Origin: Pasteuria penetrans
Lineage (GTDB): Bacteria > Bacillota > Bacilli > Thermoactinomycetales > Thermoactinomycetaceae
NCBI RefSeq assembly: GCF_900538055.1
Contig: NZ_UZAC03000001.1
Coordinates: forward strand, 1,178,001 to 1,242,000
Length of the DNA stretch: 64,000 nt
Direction of reading: 5' to 3'
The position numbers and the translations under genes were made by a program. Positions within the stretch are counted from its first letter, which is position 1; each line of letters opens with the position of its first letter. This document shows positions 40,338 to 49,511 of this stretch, one piece after another. The notes below the pieces were generated by a model. The model worked only from the letters and a program-made list of their open reading frames with translations. It made no database searches and had not been told where the DNA came from.

Positions 40338-41727
40338 AGGTTGGTTTTCCTGAAAATAAATGTAAGAATATTCTTTTTTTAGTGTGAAGATAGGGGATAC
40401 ATGGCAGGGATAGCGAATTCTCCCAGTCCCCATGCGGACACAGAGTGATTATCCATCCCACTAAGTTTCTTTGCCTGCTCTAAGTTGAAATTTTTATACA
40501 CGGAATCAATCACCCTTTGGAATGAATCAAGGGTAGGATAACAGCTCACTCCATTCGTATAACGTCTGGCCTCTCTGTGATTTCTCTCTAAGGAACCCGT
40601 TGTACGATTTTGAACAGCATCCGCTAGGTCGTAATCGAGATACGTTGTCACATCATCAAAGGAAGCCCATAGACCTTCAACGAGCTTGGGCAACTTGGAT
40701 TGATAGTCATCACTAAAGCGTATCAAGCCATGAAGGGCTTCTTTTTTGTCAAGAACATGAAAAATGTCTTGATAAATCCGGCTTCGGATGGGTTCCCACT
40801 TCACTCCTTTTTTTCTCGGTCTATCCTTTCTGAAGGCCTGGTAAAGATTCACCATTTTGTGGAATTGACACCCTTGAAAACCTGCTTCGGGATATACTTG
40901 GCTTAGCGCCTTTCTGATTCCCTTATGACCATCAGCAATAAAAAGGGTATCAGGACCCATCCGTAAACCACGGTCGTAAACATTTTGGAGGGCTTCATAC
41001 CAAGTTTCAGCTGTTTCGGGGGGATTTACCAAACTTGATAAAACCTCATCTGTTTTTATCCCTGATGTATTTTTCCTACTCGCTTTTATGACATAGACAG
41101 CTACTTTCCCGAATCCACGAACGGGTTTGTAGTAAGCATCCACCTTTACGGTCCTAATTTCATGCGGGTTTCTTATGGGTTCCTCATTGAATCCTCTATT
41201 CTCTTCCTTTAGATGTCCCATAAGTAATCTTGACACAGTGGAGCGTGAGATTTTTGATCGCAGAATATCATTCGACAATTCGGATATTTTTTTTATGGAC
41301 ATACCGGCCTTACGTAAGGAGGAAAGAATATCTATACACGACTTCGTATATTTTTTGTAGGGTTTAGTAACCGCAGATCGGAAATGCCCTTTTCTTGGCT
41401 GGGGGTCATAGTAAACCACAATTCCTTTGCTGGTGCGTTTTTTACGTTTTTTATAACCATTTCGGTCTACTTTTGGGAAATCGGGACCCCTTTGGTGTTT
41501 CTCCCGTCCACCTAAAATTTGTTTTTTAAACTGATAATTGGCTATAAAAGTATAAGCCCTCCCCATGGGACCAGGAGCCCATTCAGAATCTTCCTCGATC
41601 TCTTCCACTACATGGGGGATGGATTCCTGAAGCGATAATCCTTTCTGTTCGTAATGTTGTATACGTTCTTCTATCCTTTTTTCCATTCTGTCTATATCCA
41701 AGTCAATTGGAATCATAAAACCAACCT
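40338..41727 (-). mobile_element. IS256-family element
   Basis: AGGTTGGTTTT at 40338-40348 and the same word inverted at 41717-41727 enclose the transposase gene. The span of about 1390 bp is normal for IS256 elements. The true ends may lie slightly further out, since the gene's ribosome site overlaps the right repeat. No target duplication was identified. Confidence 0.6.
40379..41716 (-). CDS. IS256 (Mutator-type) family transposase, apparently intact
   Basis: A 445-residue transposase. An N-terminal helical region with a helix-turn-helix (MSIKKISELSNDILRSKISR followed by STVSRLL, about 145-175) binds the ends. The catalytic core shows VKVDAYYKPV (first Asp), LFIADGHKGIRKAL with FQGCQFHK (second Asp and the IS256 C-x2-H patch) and GSLERNHREARRYTNG (Glu). 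The ATG at 41716 follows GGAAAGG by eight bases. No stop or frameshift is seen, so it could be active. Confidence 0.9.
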   Translation of the reverse strand: MIPIDLDIDRMEKRIEERIQHYEQKGLSLQESIPHVVEEIEEDSEWAPGPMGRAYTFIANYQFKKQILGGREKHQRGPDFPKVDRNGYKKRKKRTSKGIVVYYDPQPRKGHFRSAVTKPYKKYTKSCIDILSSLRKAGMSIKKISELSNDILRSKISRSTVSRLLMGHLKEENRGFNEEPIRNPHEIRTVKVDAYYKPVRGFGKVAVYVIKASRKNTSGIKTDEVLSSLVNPPETAETWYEALQNVYDRGLRMGPDTLFIADGHKGIRKALSQVYPEAGFQGCQFHKMVNLYQAFRKDRPRKKGVKWEPIRSRIYQDIFHVLDKKEALHGLIRFSDDYQSKLPKLVEGLWASFDDVTTYLDYDLADAVQNRTTGSLERNHREARRYTNGVSCYPTLDSFQRVIDSVYKNFNLEQAKKLSGMDNHSVSAWGLGEFAIPAMYPLSSH

Positions 41728-42548
41728 TTCCTATATTAAGTTTTTCATTTCAGAAACCAAGCGGTTGTCCTCTATACATTTCCCCACTCTTGTCTTGTAT
41801 TTCCCTTTTCTATCTCATCTAACCCTGTTGATCATCATGCATATCGTGGAATGGAGGATCCAGAAGGGATCATGGAACAGAGTTTTTGAGTAGAGGATCG
41901 ACTGTTTCCGAAGGACAATAGCGGAATTGTGTATGTAAAAGTGAGAAGGACTATAGGGTCGCACAGGGCTACATAAGGGCAATGACAGTCATAGAAGAAC
42001 CCTCCTCCCCCACACACAGGGAGGGATAAAGGAAAGCCATGCAGCAGCGCCATTCTGGAGCCCCCACGATGGGGAAGCCGGGCTCCATTACACAATGGGC
42101 CAGGCCAACACAAACAACAACGGTGAGTTGGGGGGAGGAGGGGTAGGGGCGCGAAAACCCCCTGGCTTAGGCCAGGGGGCAGGGGGAAAGGAACAAAAAC
42201 ACAAGGGAATCAAAACAAAAGATCAAGGGACTAAAGACAAAAACAGAGACCAAAAACAGGGAAAGGGGGAGCTTTAGGTTCTACTGAGATTCCCGTTTCG
42301 TGTAGGAGGGACGTTTTGCTGACCTATGGATTCCTCCAGAGGAAACCCCCTGATTAAAATAAAATTATTCTGAAGATATATCTAACCACGATTCCGAGAA
42401 AAAGCACCCCTATAACGCCTTTTGTGCTATTTACAATATGATTTAACAATAAATTTCTATCTATTTATTAAAAACATAAAAACAATTGTTCATCGAAAAG
42501 ACGCAAATAGGGAATTTTTAGGGACCACAGACTACCCGCTCTTGAATC
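41728..42548. other. Intergenic DNA
   Basis: No supported gene. A 60-codon frame at 42095-42277 is low-complexity (Lys, Gln, Gly) and runs through a terminator stem, so it is not taken as a gene. The region 42350-42500 is AT-rich. Confidence 0.4.
42152..42179 (-). terminator. GC-rich hairpin, likely terminator
   Basis: CCCCCTGGC (42158-42166) pairs with GCCAGGGGG (42171-42179) across a TTAG loop. On the minus strand it is followed by TTTT. It could end the transcript of the gene at 42549-43331, although it lies 370 bases away. Confidence 0.5.
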
Positions 42549-43331
42549 TTACAGCGGAAAGTGGGATATGACCAAATTTTTCACATGATCCGGATCTAGA
42601 AGAATAGATACAGTAGTCCTTTCCGTTTCTTCGATAGATTGATCCTTAGGCATAGTTATACCATCCAGTACGTCCTGATAACCCTCCGTTTTCAACCAGG
42701 TATAGGCGCTTGTCAAGGGCAGATTGTATTGATTGGGGATCCTTTGTATTTTTAGGACAACGACACGGACTGCTTCTGTACAAGGTATTCCCCATAGCTG
42801 CATGAGGGACAAGCTTTGTTTCAGATAGTCGATAAAGCCCTCCTCTGTCTTAGGAAGATACCCAAACTGTTGTGGAATCCACGTCCGGTCCATCAACCAC
42901 AGGTAGTAGTTCCCAATGACACATCCTTGTGAAGGTTCTGCCTCCTCTAGAGCCTCCTTGAGTGTTATGGCTATCCACTCAAAAATATCTATATCATTAA
43001 AGCCAAGGTTCCGTAGCTTCCCAATCACCGCTTCAAGCAATATCTTTGTGGTTATAAAATCCTTGGCCCAATAGGTGGTTTGTAATTTATTTTTGTTAAC
43101 AGATAAAAATTGAATGCTCTCTACGACAGACTCGGGATCCAAATCCTTGTTGGGGTTCATGTTCAGAAGAACCTCGGAAAGGTCCCGAACCCTACTCTGG
43201 AAAATGCGTCCACAGTGTTTGGGTACGTCCGATAAACCGACTTCAACATAAGATATTACGCTGTCTATACTGCCAAGGAGATTTGTGATAGAGTGGGGGT
43301 AGGTCATTAGCTCTAACACCTGCTTTTCCAT
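42549..43331 (-). CDS. Hypothetical helical protein
   Basis: A 260-residue, probably cytoplasmic protein from ATG 43331. It has no signal peptide or membrane segment. Composition and pattern suggest mostly alpha helix, with segments such as TTKILLEAVIGKLRNLG, IFEWIAITLKEALEEAE and GFIDYLKQSLSLMQLWGIPC. No family motif is recognised. Codon use is ordinary and the frame is clean over 780 bases, which supports a real gene. It stands alone on this strand; the next gene downstream is an IS256 transposase and the next upstream is an IS1182 remnant on the other strand, so neighbours give no hint of function. Confidence 0.65.
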   Translation of the reverse strand: MEKQVLELMTYPHSITNLLGSIDSVISYVEVGLSDVPKHCGRIFQSRVRDLSEVLLNMNPNKDLDPESVVESIQFLSVNKNKLQTTYWAKDFITTKILLEAVIGKLRNLGFNDIDIFEWIAITLKEALEEAEPSQGCVIGNYYLWLMDRTWIPQQFGYLPKTEEGFIDYLKQSLSLMQLWGIPCTEAVRVVVLKIQRIPNQYNLPLTSAYTWLKTEGYQDVLDGITMPKDQSIEETERTTVSILLDPDHVKNLVISHFPL

Positions 43332-44138
43332 AGGAATTTGAGGGTTCTCTATGGAGCATTATAGCAGAAGAGGGGCTAATGACCTAATTTTTTTGTTGTT
43401 TTCTTAATAACTATCAAACTAGGGGACCATGATCCTTAATTTTACAGTCATCGGATAGGTGCTCCCTAGCAAGCATCTTATTCGTTTTCTAATACGTCAC
43501 CGCCCACCCGATTCCTATAAAAAAATCCATGCTAAAGAGTCGCCATTCATCTACCCGCTATGAACAGCGGAGACCCGGACGGGCCAGAGGGGGAACCCTA
43601 ATCAATGGAGGGCAAGCATGTTTGTGCAAGACAAAAAAACAAAGGAAATTACACGATGTGTGGCCAACAAGGAACCCGGGAACAGCCCGTACAAACCAGG
43701 GAGAAAACCAGACCAGTGTGGCCTATTTCAACAGGGAAATTGCACCCCATATCCCCGGACATCCGGAATGGCGTTATTCCTGCAACCATCGGTCCAAAAG
43801 GGTGATAGTGCAGGAACCAATGGGGCCAAATGAGGGCTTAAGACACCCTCATACGATGTGTGCCCTTGGTCCCTCATCCGGGGAAGAATTTTTTCCCCGG
43901 AGCGCGGCATTCATAGGAATCAGGGGGGGTTCGAGTCGATTCCTGACCCAACCGTCCGAGCTATCCTATCCTCCTATGGTAGGTACTCGAAGAGTTCCCC
44001 CCCTTTCATCTTGGCTTTGGGATTTCCCAGGACCTTAGCGATTCGACTTCCGACGGACAAGGTCATACCCAATCGTATTATTCCTTAATAATAATATTAT
44101 TTTATACAATTTTTATATAATTTTATTATAAACAACAC
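43332..44138. other. Intergenic DNA with IS remnant and palindromes
   Basis: Apart from the IS1182 remnant at 43600-43745, no gene is seen. Two palindromes are notable: TTCCTGCA/TGCAGGAA around 43778-43820 and CCGGGGAA/TTCCCCGG at about 43878-43900. The latter may be a stem with a T-rich loop. Confidence 0.45.
43600..43745 (+). pseudogene. Fragment of a type A IS1182 transposase
   Basis: It aligns with the reverse complement of about 930-1080 (for example GGGCAAGCATGTTTGTG here). It covers the KEITRCVANKEPGN segment up to SVAYFNRE. Both edges are abrupt. Confidence 0.8.
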
Positions 44139-45341
44139 CTACTTGATTTTATCAACATAACTCTCTGCTGATTTTTTGGCTTTTGCTTTTTGGTCGGGCG
44201 ACATTTCGGACCTATTATTATCAACGGTGGGATTCATTAGATTAGTAGAACCCCTATCATGGGTAAGCCCAAGAGAATGGCCAATTTCGTGTGCTACAGA
44301 AAGTGCACCGACCTTATCCGTATTGAGTTTCGACGGATTAACAACGATAGGGTAGGGTAGTTTATCCGCACTTCCCCCTATAAAAGCCAAACCTGTTACC
44401 ATCCCCTCACCACTAGGATTCCACATGAGACAGATGTTGAAATGCACACGGTGGGAGGATTTTTTAGACATTCCCGAAAATTTTGAGAAAACTTGGGATA
44501 TATTTGGCATATCCATATTCAAAGTTTGATAATCAACCATTTTCACTTTAAAACCTATATTATGGGATAAACAATCACTCGTAGACTGAATCAATTGATC
44601 AGCCTTATCCTTCCCTCTCTCCCGGTTGTAGGAGGGGGTGGCGTAGACAGAAGCAAGGAGGGTTTTCCCCTCCGAGGTATCGTTCTTATTGTTTTCAGTC
44701 TTTGGCTCGTTGTCCTGGTTAGCTGGACCCTTGTTCGTATGATCCTTTTCATCTCTTGTCTTTGGCTCGTTGTCCTGGTTAGCTGGACCCTTGTTCGTAT
44801 GATCCTTTTCATCTCTTGTCTTTGGCTCGTTGTCCTGGTCAGCTGGACCCTTGTTCATATGATCCTTTTCATCTCTTGTCTTTGGCCCGTTGTCCTGGTT
44901 GGATTGGGTCCATTGATCCTTATTATAGGGTGCCCATTCACCACTGGGGAGTTGTTTCTGCACCGACTTTATTTTTAATTCATTCTTTGTATCTATAATT
45001 ACATTCAAATTAGCATTATCAGGAAGGAGACGAGCCCGAACATGGAAGATTGAATCGTTTACTTTCTGATAGGAATCTAGTATCTCATAATTATTATCTT
45101 TTAAAATATTATATTTTATAAAAGATTTTATATCATTACCTATATGGTCAGCAGATACCCTTCTCCAGCCTCCCTTGGGTGCTTTCATCCCCCCCTCCGC
45201 AGGGGAATTTAAGTAGGGGTTTCGCTCCTTGGGTGGAGGCAGGCCGTCCCCCGCCCCTACGGTGGACGGGGGACAAACAAGAAAGGATAACATAGATAAA
45301 CTTGGTATTGATATAATAATTTTTTTGTATATTTTATTCAC
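44139..45341 (-). CDS. Secreted metzincin-type zinc metalloprotease
   Basis: A 400-residue protein starting at GTG 45341 after AGGGAGGG. Residues 1-30 form a signal peptide. The catalytic motif HEIGHSLGLTHD gives zinc ligands His351, His355 and His361, followed by Asp362, and LMNP supplies the Met-turn near residue 369. This fits the metzincin clan, matrixin-like. An N-terminal propeptide-like domain (about 60-135) has no obvious cysteine switch. Between it and the catalytic domain lies a linker of 20-residue repeats (KDHTNKGPANQDNEPKTRDE). It is probably exported and acts on host or matrix protein, but the substrate is unknown. No operon partner is seen. Confidence 0.85.
   Translation of the reverse strand: MNKIYKKIIISIPSLSMLSFLVCPPSTVGAGDGLPPPKERNPYLNSPAEGGMKAPKGGWRRVSADHIGNDIKSFIKYNILKDNNYEILDSYQKVNDSIFHVRARLLPDNANLNVIIDTKNELKIKSVQKQLPSGEWAPYNKDQWTQSNQDNGPKTRDEKDHMNKGPADQDNEPKTRDEKDHTNKGPANQDNEPKTRDEKDHTNKGPANQDNEPKTENNKNDTSEGKTLLASVYATPSYNRERGKDKADQLIQSTSDCLSHNIGFKVKMVDYQTLNMDMPNISQVFSKFSGMSKKSSHRVHFNICLMWNPSGEGMVTGLAFIGGSADKLPYPIVVNPSKLNTDKVGALSVAHEIGHSLGLTHDRGSTNLMNPTVDNNRSEMSPDQKAKAKKSAESYVDKIK
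44701..44905. repeat. 60-bp in-frame tandem repeat
   Basis: Units 44701-44760 and 44761-44820 are identical, 44821-44880 differs at two bases and 44881-44905 is partial. The unit is exactly 20 codons, so copy-number change keeps the protease frame. Confidence 0.95.
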
Positions 45342-46170
45342 AGCATCTTCCCTCCCTATTTTTATTTTCTTAAAATATAAATAAAATTAATATTAAATCA
45401 TGTTTCCCTCTGTATTAATTCATCATTGATCATTTGATATCACTTTATATAATATAATACTATATATTTCTTAATACATATATGTTTAAATAATAACAAT
45501 AAAATAATAAAAAATGTAATTATATGAACATATAAAAGTAAACTATAAAAATAAATAAAATAAAAGAAAAAGAATACAGTGCTCTATTTAAAAATTGATT
45601 AAATTATTAAAAGTGAATTAGATAGAGGCCTAGTAGCAGATGCAGATAGTGCCTACGATGTACATGACCTGTTCGGGTTATGTAAGCAACACGGTTTGAA
45701 ATTACTGGCTGGATATAACAAGCGAAGAACCTAAACACCGGACTCCATCACCAATCCACTGCAAAGAGAGAATTTTTATAGACCGCAAATAGAGGGATAT
45801 AAGGAATTAATGAAAAAAATTCATCAGGGGAGCACTGTTTCACAATTCTAAAGAAGACAATGAATCTAGATAAACATAGACTAACTTCATAGAATCAGGC
45901 ATTCATGGTAATTATTTCGTAAAGGTATTTCATTCCCACTCGTAACTATGATTATGATATTTTACATAAAGAAAGGAAAAACTATAGAACGAACTGGGAT
46001 GAACCCAACGAGCATCGTTTTTCCATTGTATTGAAGATTTTATCAAGGGGGTACCCTGATTTTGAGTTGCTATATTCATACCTATAAAAAATAAATATAA
46101 ATTAATATTTTTTGATAGTGATACTTGTGGACGTACACAGAAGGGGTTTGTTCATATCTCCCTTGGCTAC
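45342..46170. other. AT-rich DNA with transposase-like remnant, copy 2
   Basis: 45342-45600 is very AT-rich with nothing recognisable. From about 45610 the frame ADSAYDVHDLFGLCKQHG with LLAGYNKRR looks like part of a DDE transposase. The following DNA to 46095 aligns with 30310-30890. Confidence 0.5.
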
Positions 46171-46177
46171 TATGGGC

Positions 46178-46275
46178 GGCTCTTGGCCAAACTTCGGACC
46201 CGGGGGGTTCAGTCTCAGGAGTGAGGGCTGCTGAATCATGGTTCGACAGATCGAATGCATCGGGTTTTTTTGTGT
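46178..46275 (+). repeat. Solitary ISL3-type end
   Basis: GGCTCTTGGCCAAACTTCGG at 46178 and the following GGTTCAGTCTCAGGAGTG block match 35187-35270. No transposase lies beside it. Confidence 0.7.
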
Positions 46276-47160
46276 ACGATTCCGGAGAGTTGGCTCATGG
46301 TCTCCTGCTGCAGATTGGAACTGCATTTTGTTCACAATTCCGGTAGGCAACTCCCCTCTTGTTCGGACTGTCCCGGAGGACTGAGGACCCAACCAACGAG
46401 CGTAGGACATAAACTAGCGATGGTGAGTTCCTAATACCTTATAAATTTAATTATAATTATTATTTTAGGAATAATTATGAATAAAAATGGGGAATGGACC
46501 TGTTTTGTTCCGCACGGACGAGGGGTAGGGCTATTTTGCCATGGTGGGGTAAAAATAGGGGGTTGACCCGTCCCGGGAGAATTTACGCACGCGGTCAGAT
46601 GCAACCTGACACACGTCCAACCATGCACACCCGAAAAGGACAGGGGCCGTCCGTCTGCATCAACTGAAAATTTATGGATTTTTAGTTTAATTTCATGTAT
46701 ACTTCACTGCCATGGGGTAGAAAGACCATCCTACACCATTCCTACCCCAAACCCTCATCCTGGAAAAAATCGTTTCCCCCTATCTTCCCTATGATCCTCT
46801 GACATACCCCCTCACTCCCCTATTTTTTCATAAAAAATAAATAATATTTTTAATTAAATGATGATTAGGTAATCAATAATATGTAATAATTGTACAATGC
46901 AAAAATTATGAAAAATGATAGTAATCTACCCTCATTCCATTCCAATTTCCAGGGTAATATAGACCAAAAAAATTTATCGAATAATAATATACGAAAACAA
47001 TGAATTATTTTTTATTAACTAACAAACATTAAATAACAAACATTCCCCCATCCTATGATCCTACCATAACCCCCTGTTGCGATGGATCCCCCGGCATAGG
47101 AGGCCCCCTGTATCCCGGATTTGGGGACGTAACAAGACCCCACACGGTCAGGGGCTCAAA
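46276..47160. other. Intergenic DNA
   Basis: No supported gene. The 3' part (46800-47050) is AT-rich. Nothing in it explains the regulation of the transporter genes that follow. Confidence 0.4.
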
Positions 47161-47162
47161 AT

Positions 47163-47176
47163 GTGCTATAATCACA
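47163..47176 (+). promoter_or_regulatory. Extended -10 promoter of the first transporter gene
   Basis: TGTGCTATAATCAC contains TATAAT (47167-47172) preceded by TGC, an extended -10. The identical word occurs at 49026-49039 before the second binding-protein gene. No good -35 box is seen. The leader would be about 220 bases. Confidence 0.6.
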
Positions 47177-47203
47177 GCCAAACTCTTTTTAAACCCATAC
47201 AGG

Positions 47204-47278
47204 TTGGAGGAGCTAATCCCAGGCTGACACAGCTTCACCCTGGGTTCCCCTGGCAACTCCCCCTCCAATCGGTAAGAA
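47204..47278 (+). promoter_or_regulatory. Structured leader RNA element
   Basis: TTGGAGG (47204-47210) pairs with CCTCCAA (47272-47278). Inside, AATCCCAGG can pair with CCTGGGTT. No known riboswitch consensus matches. It may regulate the gene at 47399. Confidence 0.35.
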
Positions 47279-47398
47279 GTACGTACCATACCTAAAAAGA
47301 TACCATCATCTTCCCCCTGTCCCCTAATAAAGCCACAAGATAAATAACCACTACGTTTCGAAGGAGACAGGGATATTGAAGGGGGTCAAATTGTCCTT

Positions 47399-48700
47399 GT
47401 GGTAAAGCGAACCCTAGTCTTCGCGCTCATCCTGGCCGCCTGTCTACTAAGCTCTAGGGGTTTATTCCTCCAGCAGGATCGTACAAAAACAATCCAAATC
47501 GGCCTACAAGCCCCCCTATCGGGCCCATCGTCGGCCATGGGAACGATGTCCCTGAATGGTACCCGGTTAGCCGTGATGGATGCGAGGGACGAATTCAAAA
47601 ATGATCTAGGCCTTAACCTGAGCCTAACCTCCATGGATGACGAATCGAGAGCGGCAAAGGGCATCAGCAATGCCGTCCGTCTCTGTTCTGAGAACCCCTC
47701 CGTGGGATCCGTCATTGGCCACTACAATACAGGTGTAGCCATTGCAGCCTCTGGCGCCTATAAAAGATGCGATTTAGCACTCGTTTCACCCCACAATACG
47801 GGGGACGAGTTAACCAAGTTGCATAATCCCACCATCAATCGCGTCTGCGCACGGGAAAATGAGATGGCCGAAGCCCTTGCCCACATAGCTTATCGCTATC
47901 GGGAAATGCGCAAAATCGGTGTCCTACACGACAAAACTGCATACGGTGCGGGTCTTGCAGACTCCTTCGCAAAGCATTTCACTGCACTTGGGGGCCAGGT
48001 CACGAATATAGAGGCCATTACCATAGGGGAGAAGGATTTTAGCGGGCCTGTGAATTCCCTCCTAAGATGGAATCCTGACGGCATCTTCTTTGGTGGACTC
48101 TATGCAGAATTTTCCCTTCTCTACAAACAGGCCCGAGCAAAGGGCTTCAACGGGAACTTTTTTGCCGGGGAAGCCATCGACTCACCAAAAACCCTGGAGA
48201 TGATTGGGGAAAGCATCCATGACGTGTACATGACCACCCTCACGGGGGATATTGAATCCACACCCGGGGGGACAGAATGGTCCAAACGATTTTTCCAAAC
48301 CTTCCACATCTCGCCCGACGCAACCGCTTTCGATGCTTATCTCGCTGCCAGCTATTCGCTCCATGTCATCTATCAACTCTTTCACGACCCCACCTTCCGG
48401 GCAAGATACGCCGCGGGAGAAGAAGAGGTACGTTCCCCCCTCAACAGGGACGGATATCCTAACCGGAAATTGATCATGCGCGCCATCAGAAATGCCCCCC
48501 TCTATACGAGCCCCCTCGGTGCCAGAGTTCAATTGGATCAAAAGGGCGACAATCGATACGCCGACGTCTACATACGATCTATAACCTCACAATATCCCGC
48601 CAAAATACTGGGTCGATACGATAAAGAACAAAAAGTCCTCCTACCGGTAAACAAAATGGCATCCCCACGTGCAATGGGATCCCCAGGGGATCCCACATAA
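47399..48700 (+). CDS. ABC transporter substrate-binding lipoprotein, LivJ/LivK type
   Basis: A 433-residue periplasmic-binding-type protein (type I fold, peripla_BP_6) that captures branched-chain amino acids, other amino acids or amides outside the membrane. It starts at GTG 47399 behind GAAGGGGG. The signal peptide ends in a lipobox LAAC, so Cys15 would be lipid-anchored. Family motifs are IGLQAPLSGPSSAMG near the mature N-terminus, SVIGHYNTGVAIAASGAY, LVSPHNTGDEL, RVCARENEMAEALA and KIGVLHDKTAYGAGLADSF. It lies about 810 bases before a second, related binding protein gene that heads the permease and ATPase genes. The ligand cannot be fixed from sequence. Confidence 0.88.
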   Translation: MVKRTLVFALILAACLLSSRGLFLQQDRTKTIQIGLQAPLSGPSSAMGTMSLNGTRLAVMDARDEFKNDLGLNLSLTSMDDESRAAKGISNAVRLCSENPSVGSVIGHYNTGVAIAASGAYKRCDLALVSPHNTGDELTKLHNPTINRVCARENEMAEALAHIAYRYREMRKIGVLHDKTAYGAGLADSFAKHFTALGGQVTNIEAITIGEKDFSGPVNSLLRWNPDGIFFGGLYAEFSLLYKQARAKGFNGNFFAGEAIDSPKTLEMIGESIHDVYMTTLTGDIESTPGGTEWSKRFFQTFHISPDATAFDAYLAASYSLHVIYQLFHDPTFRARYAAGEEEVRSPLNRDGYPNRKLIMRAIRNAPLYTSPLGARVQLDQKGDNRYADVYIRSITSQYPAKILGRYDKEQKVLLPVNKMASPRAMGSPGDPT

Positions 48701-49511
48701 CTAGCAATGGGGGCAGAAGAAACGAGATCCCAGGGGGGGTACCCCCCTCCCCATGGAAACATCCATCCCCCCTGCCCTCTACTGAGCGGGGGATGGAATG
48801 CGGCACGGGAAAAGGACGTCCATGTATAAGCACCACAAAATTTTCAACACAGTAGCTATCCCGTATCCCATGCGGGAAATTTTATTGGGGGAAAACGGAA
48901 TGGTTTTCGTTTGTGCATGCCCCATGGATCCCGGAAATATCTAATTTAATAGTACCCAACAAAAAAGCAACCCAGGGTGTGTCCCATCCCCCCTACAGGG
49001 AATTTTGGAAGGAAAGGGCGCAACTGTGCTATAATCACGTCTATACGTCCTAGGGGTTAGCAATCCTTCCGAATAAGCGTCCCATCGCTCCAAGGTGTGC
49101 TATCTGCCGGGTGTTTTTTAAATTAATTTATTATTTGCATTGTATTTCCGTGGCCAAAACCAGTTTATGTTCGCTGAAAATAAATATTTTGTATTCCTAA
49201 TGCGGTTCCTACTCCCACCCTATAGGTTCGGATGCATCATCCCAGTGATCCAATACAGAAATACGATCCAAAGCCGCCCCGTCCGGGGATTATGTAATGC
49301 TGTGGGGGACTACGTAGAACCAATCCGTGACACAAATCCGTTACAGGGAAATTCAATGAAAGGACTCTATTGCAAGAAAAATATCTAAGGAATAGGGGCG
49401 TATGCACATGCATTCAGATCGTGCACCCATACCACCCCCCATCCCAAACCTACATTACCACCCGCATGGTGGCAACGTAGAACCAAAGGGGTAAGGAGGC
49501 TTCGCACACTC
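48701..49511. other. Spacer and leader between the two binding-protein genes
   Basis: No gene is seen. A perfect GGGGGGTACCCCCC palindrome lies near 48735 and may help end the first transcript, but no T run follows. An extended -10 promoter is at 49030-49035, leaving an unusually long leader of about 470 bases. Confidence 0.5.
49026..49039 (+). promoter_or_regulatory. Extended -10 promoter of the second binding-protein gene
   Basis: TGTGCTATAATCAC, with TATAAT at 49030-49035, is identical to the element at 47163. TTGGAA lies about 19 bases upstream as a possible -35. Confidence 0.55.

Noticed and set aside
42095-42277. 60-codon Lys/Gln/Gly-rich frame
   Set aside because: Low-complexity sequence that reads through a strong GC hairpin; no ribosome site.
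44701-44905. Regular 60-bp repeats that could look like a CRISPR array
   Set aside because: The units are contiguous with no unique spacers and translate in frame inside the protease gene.
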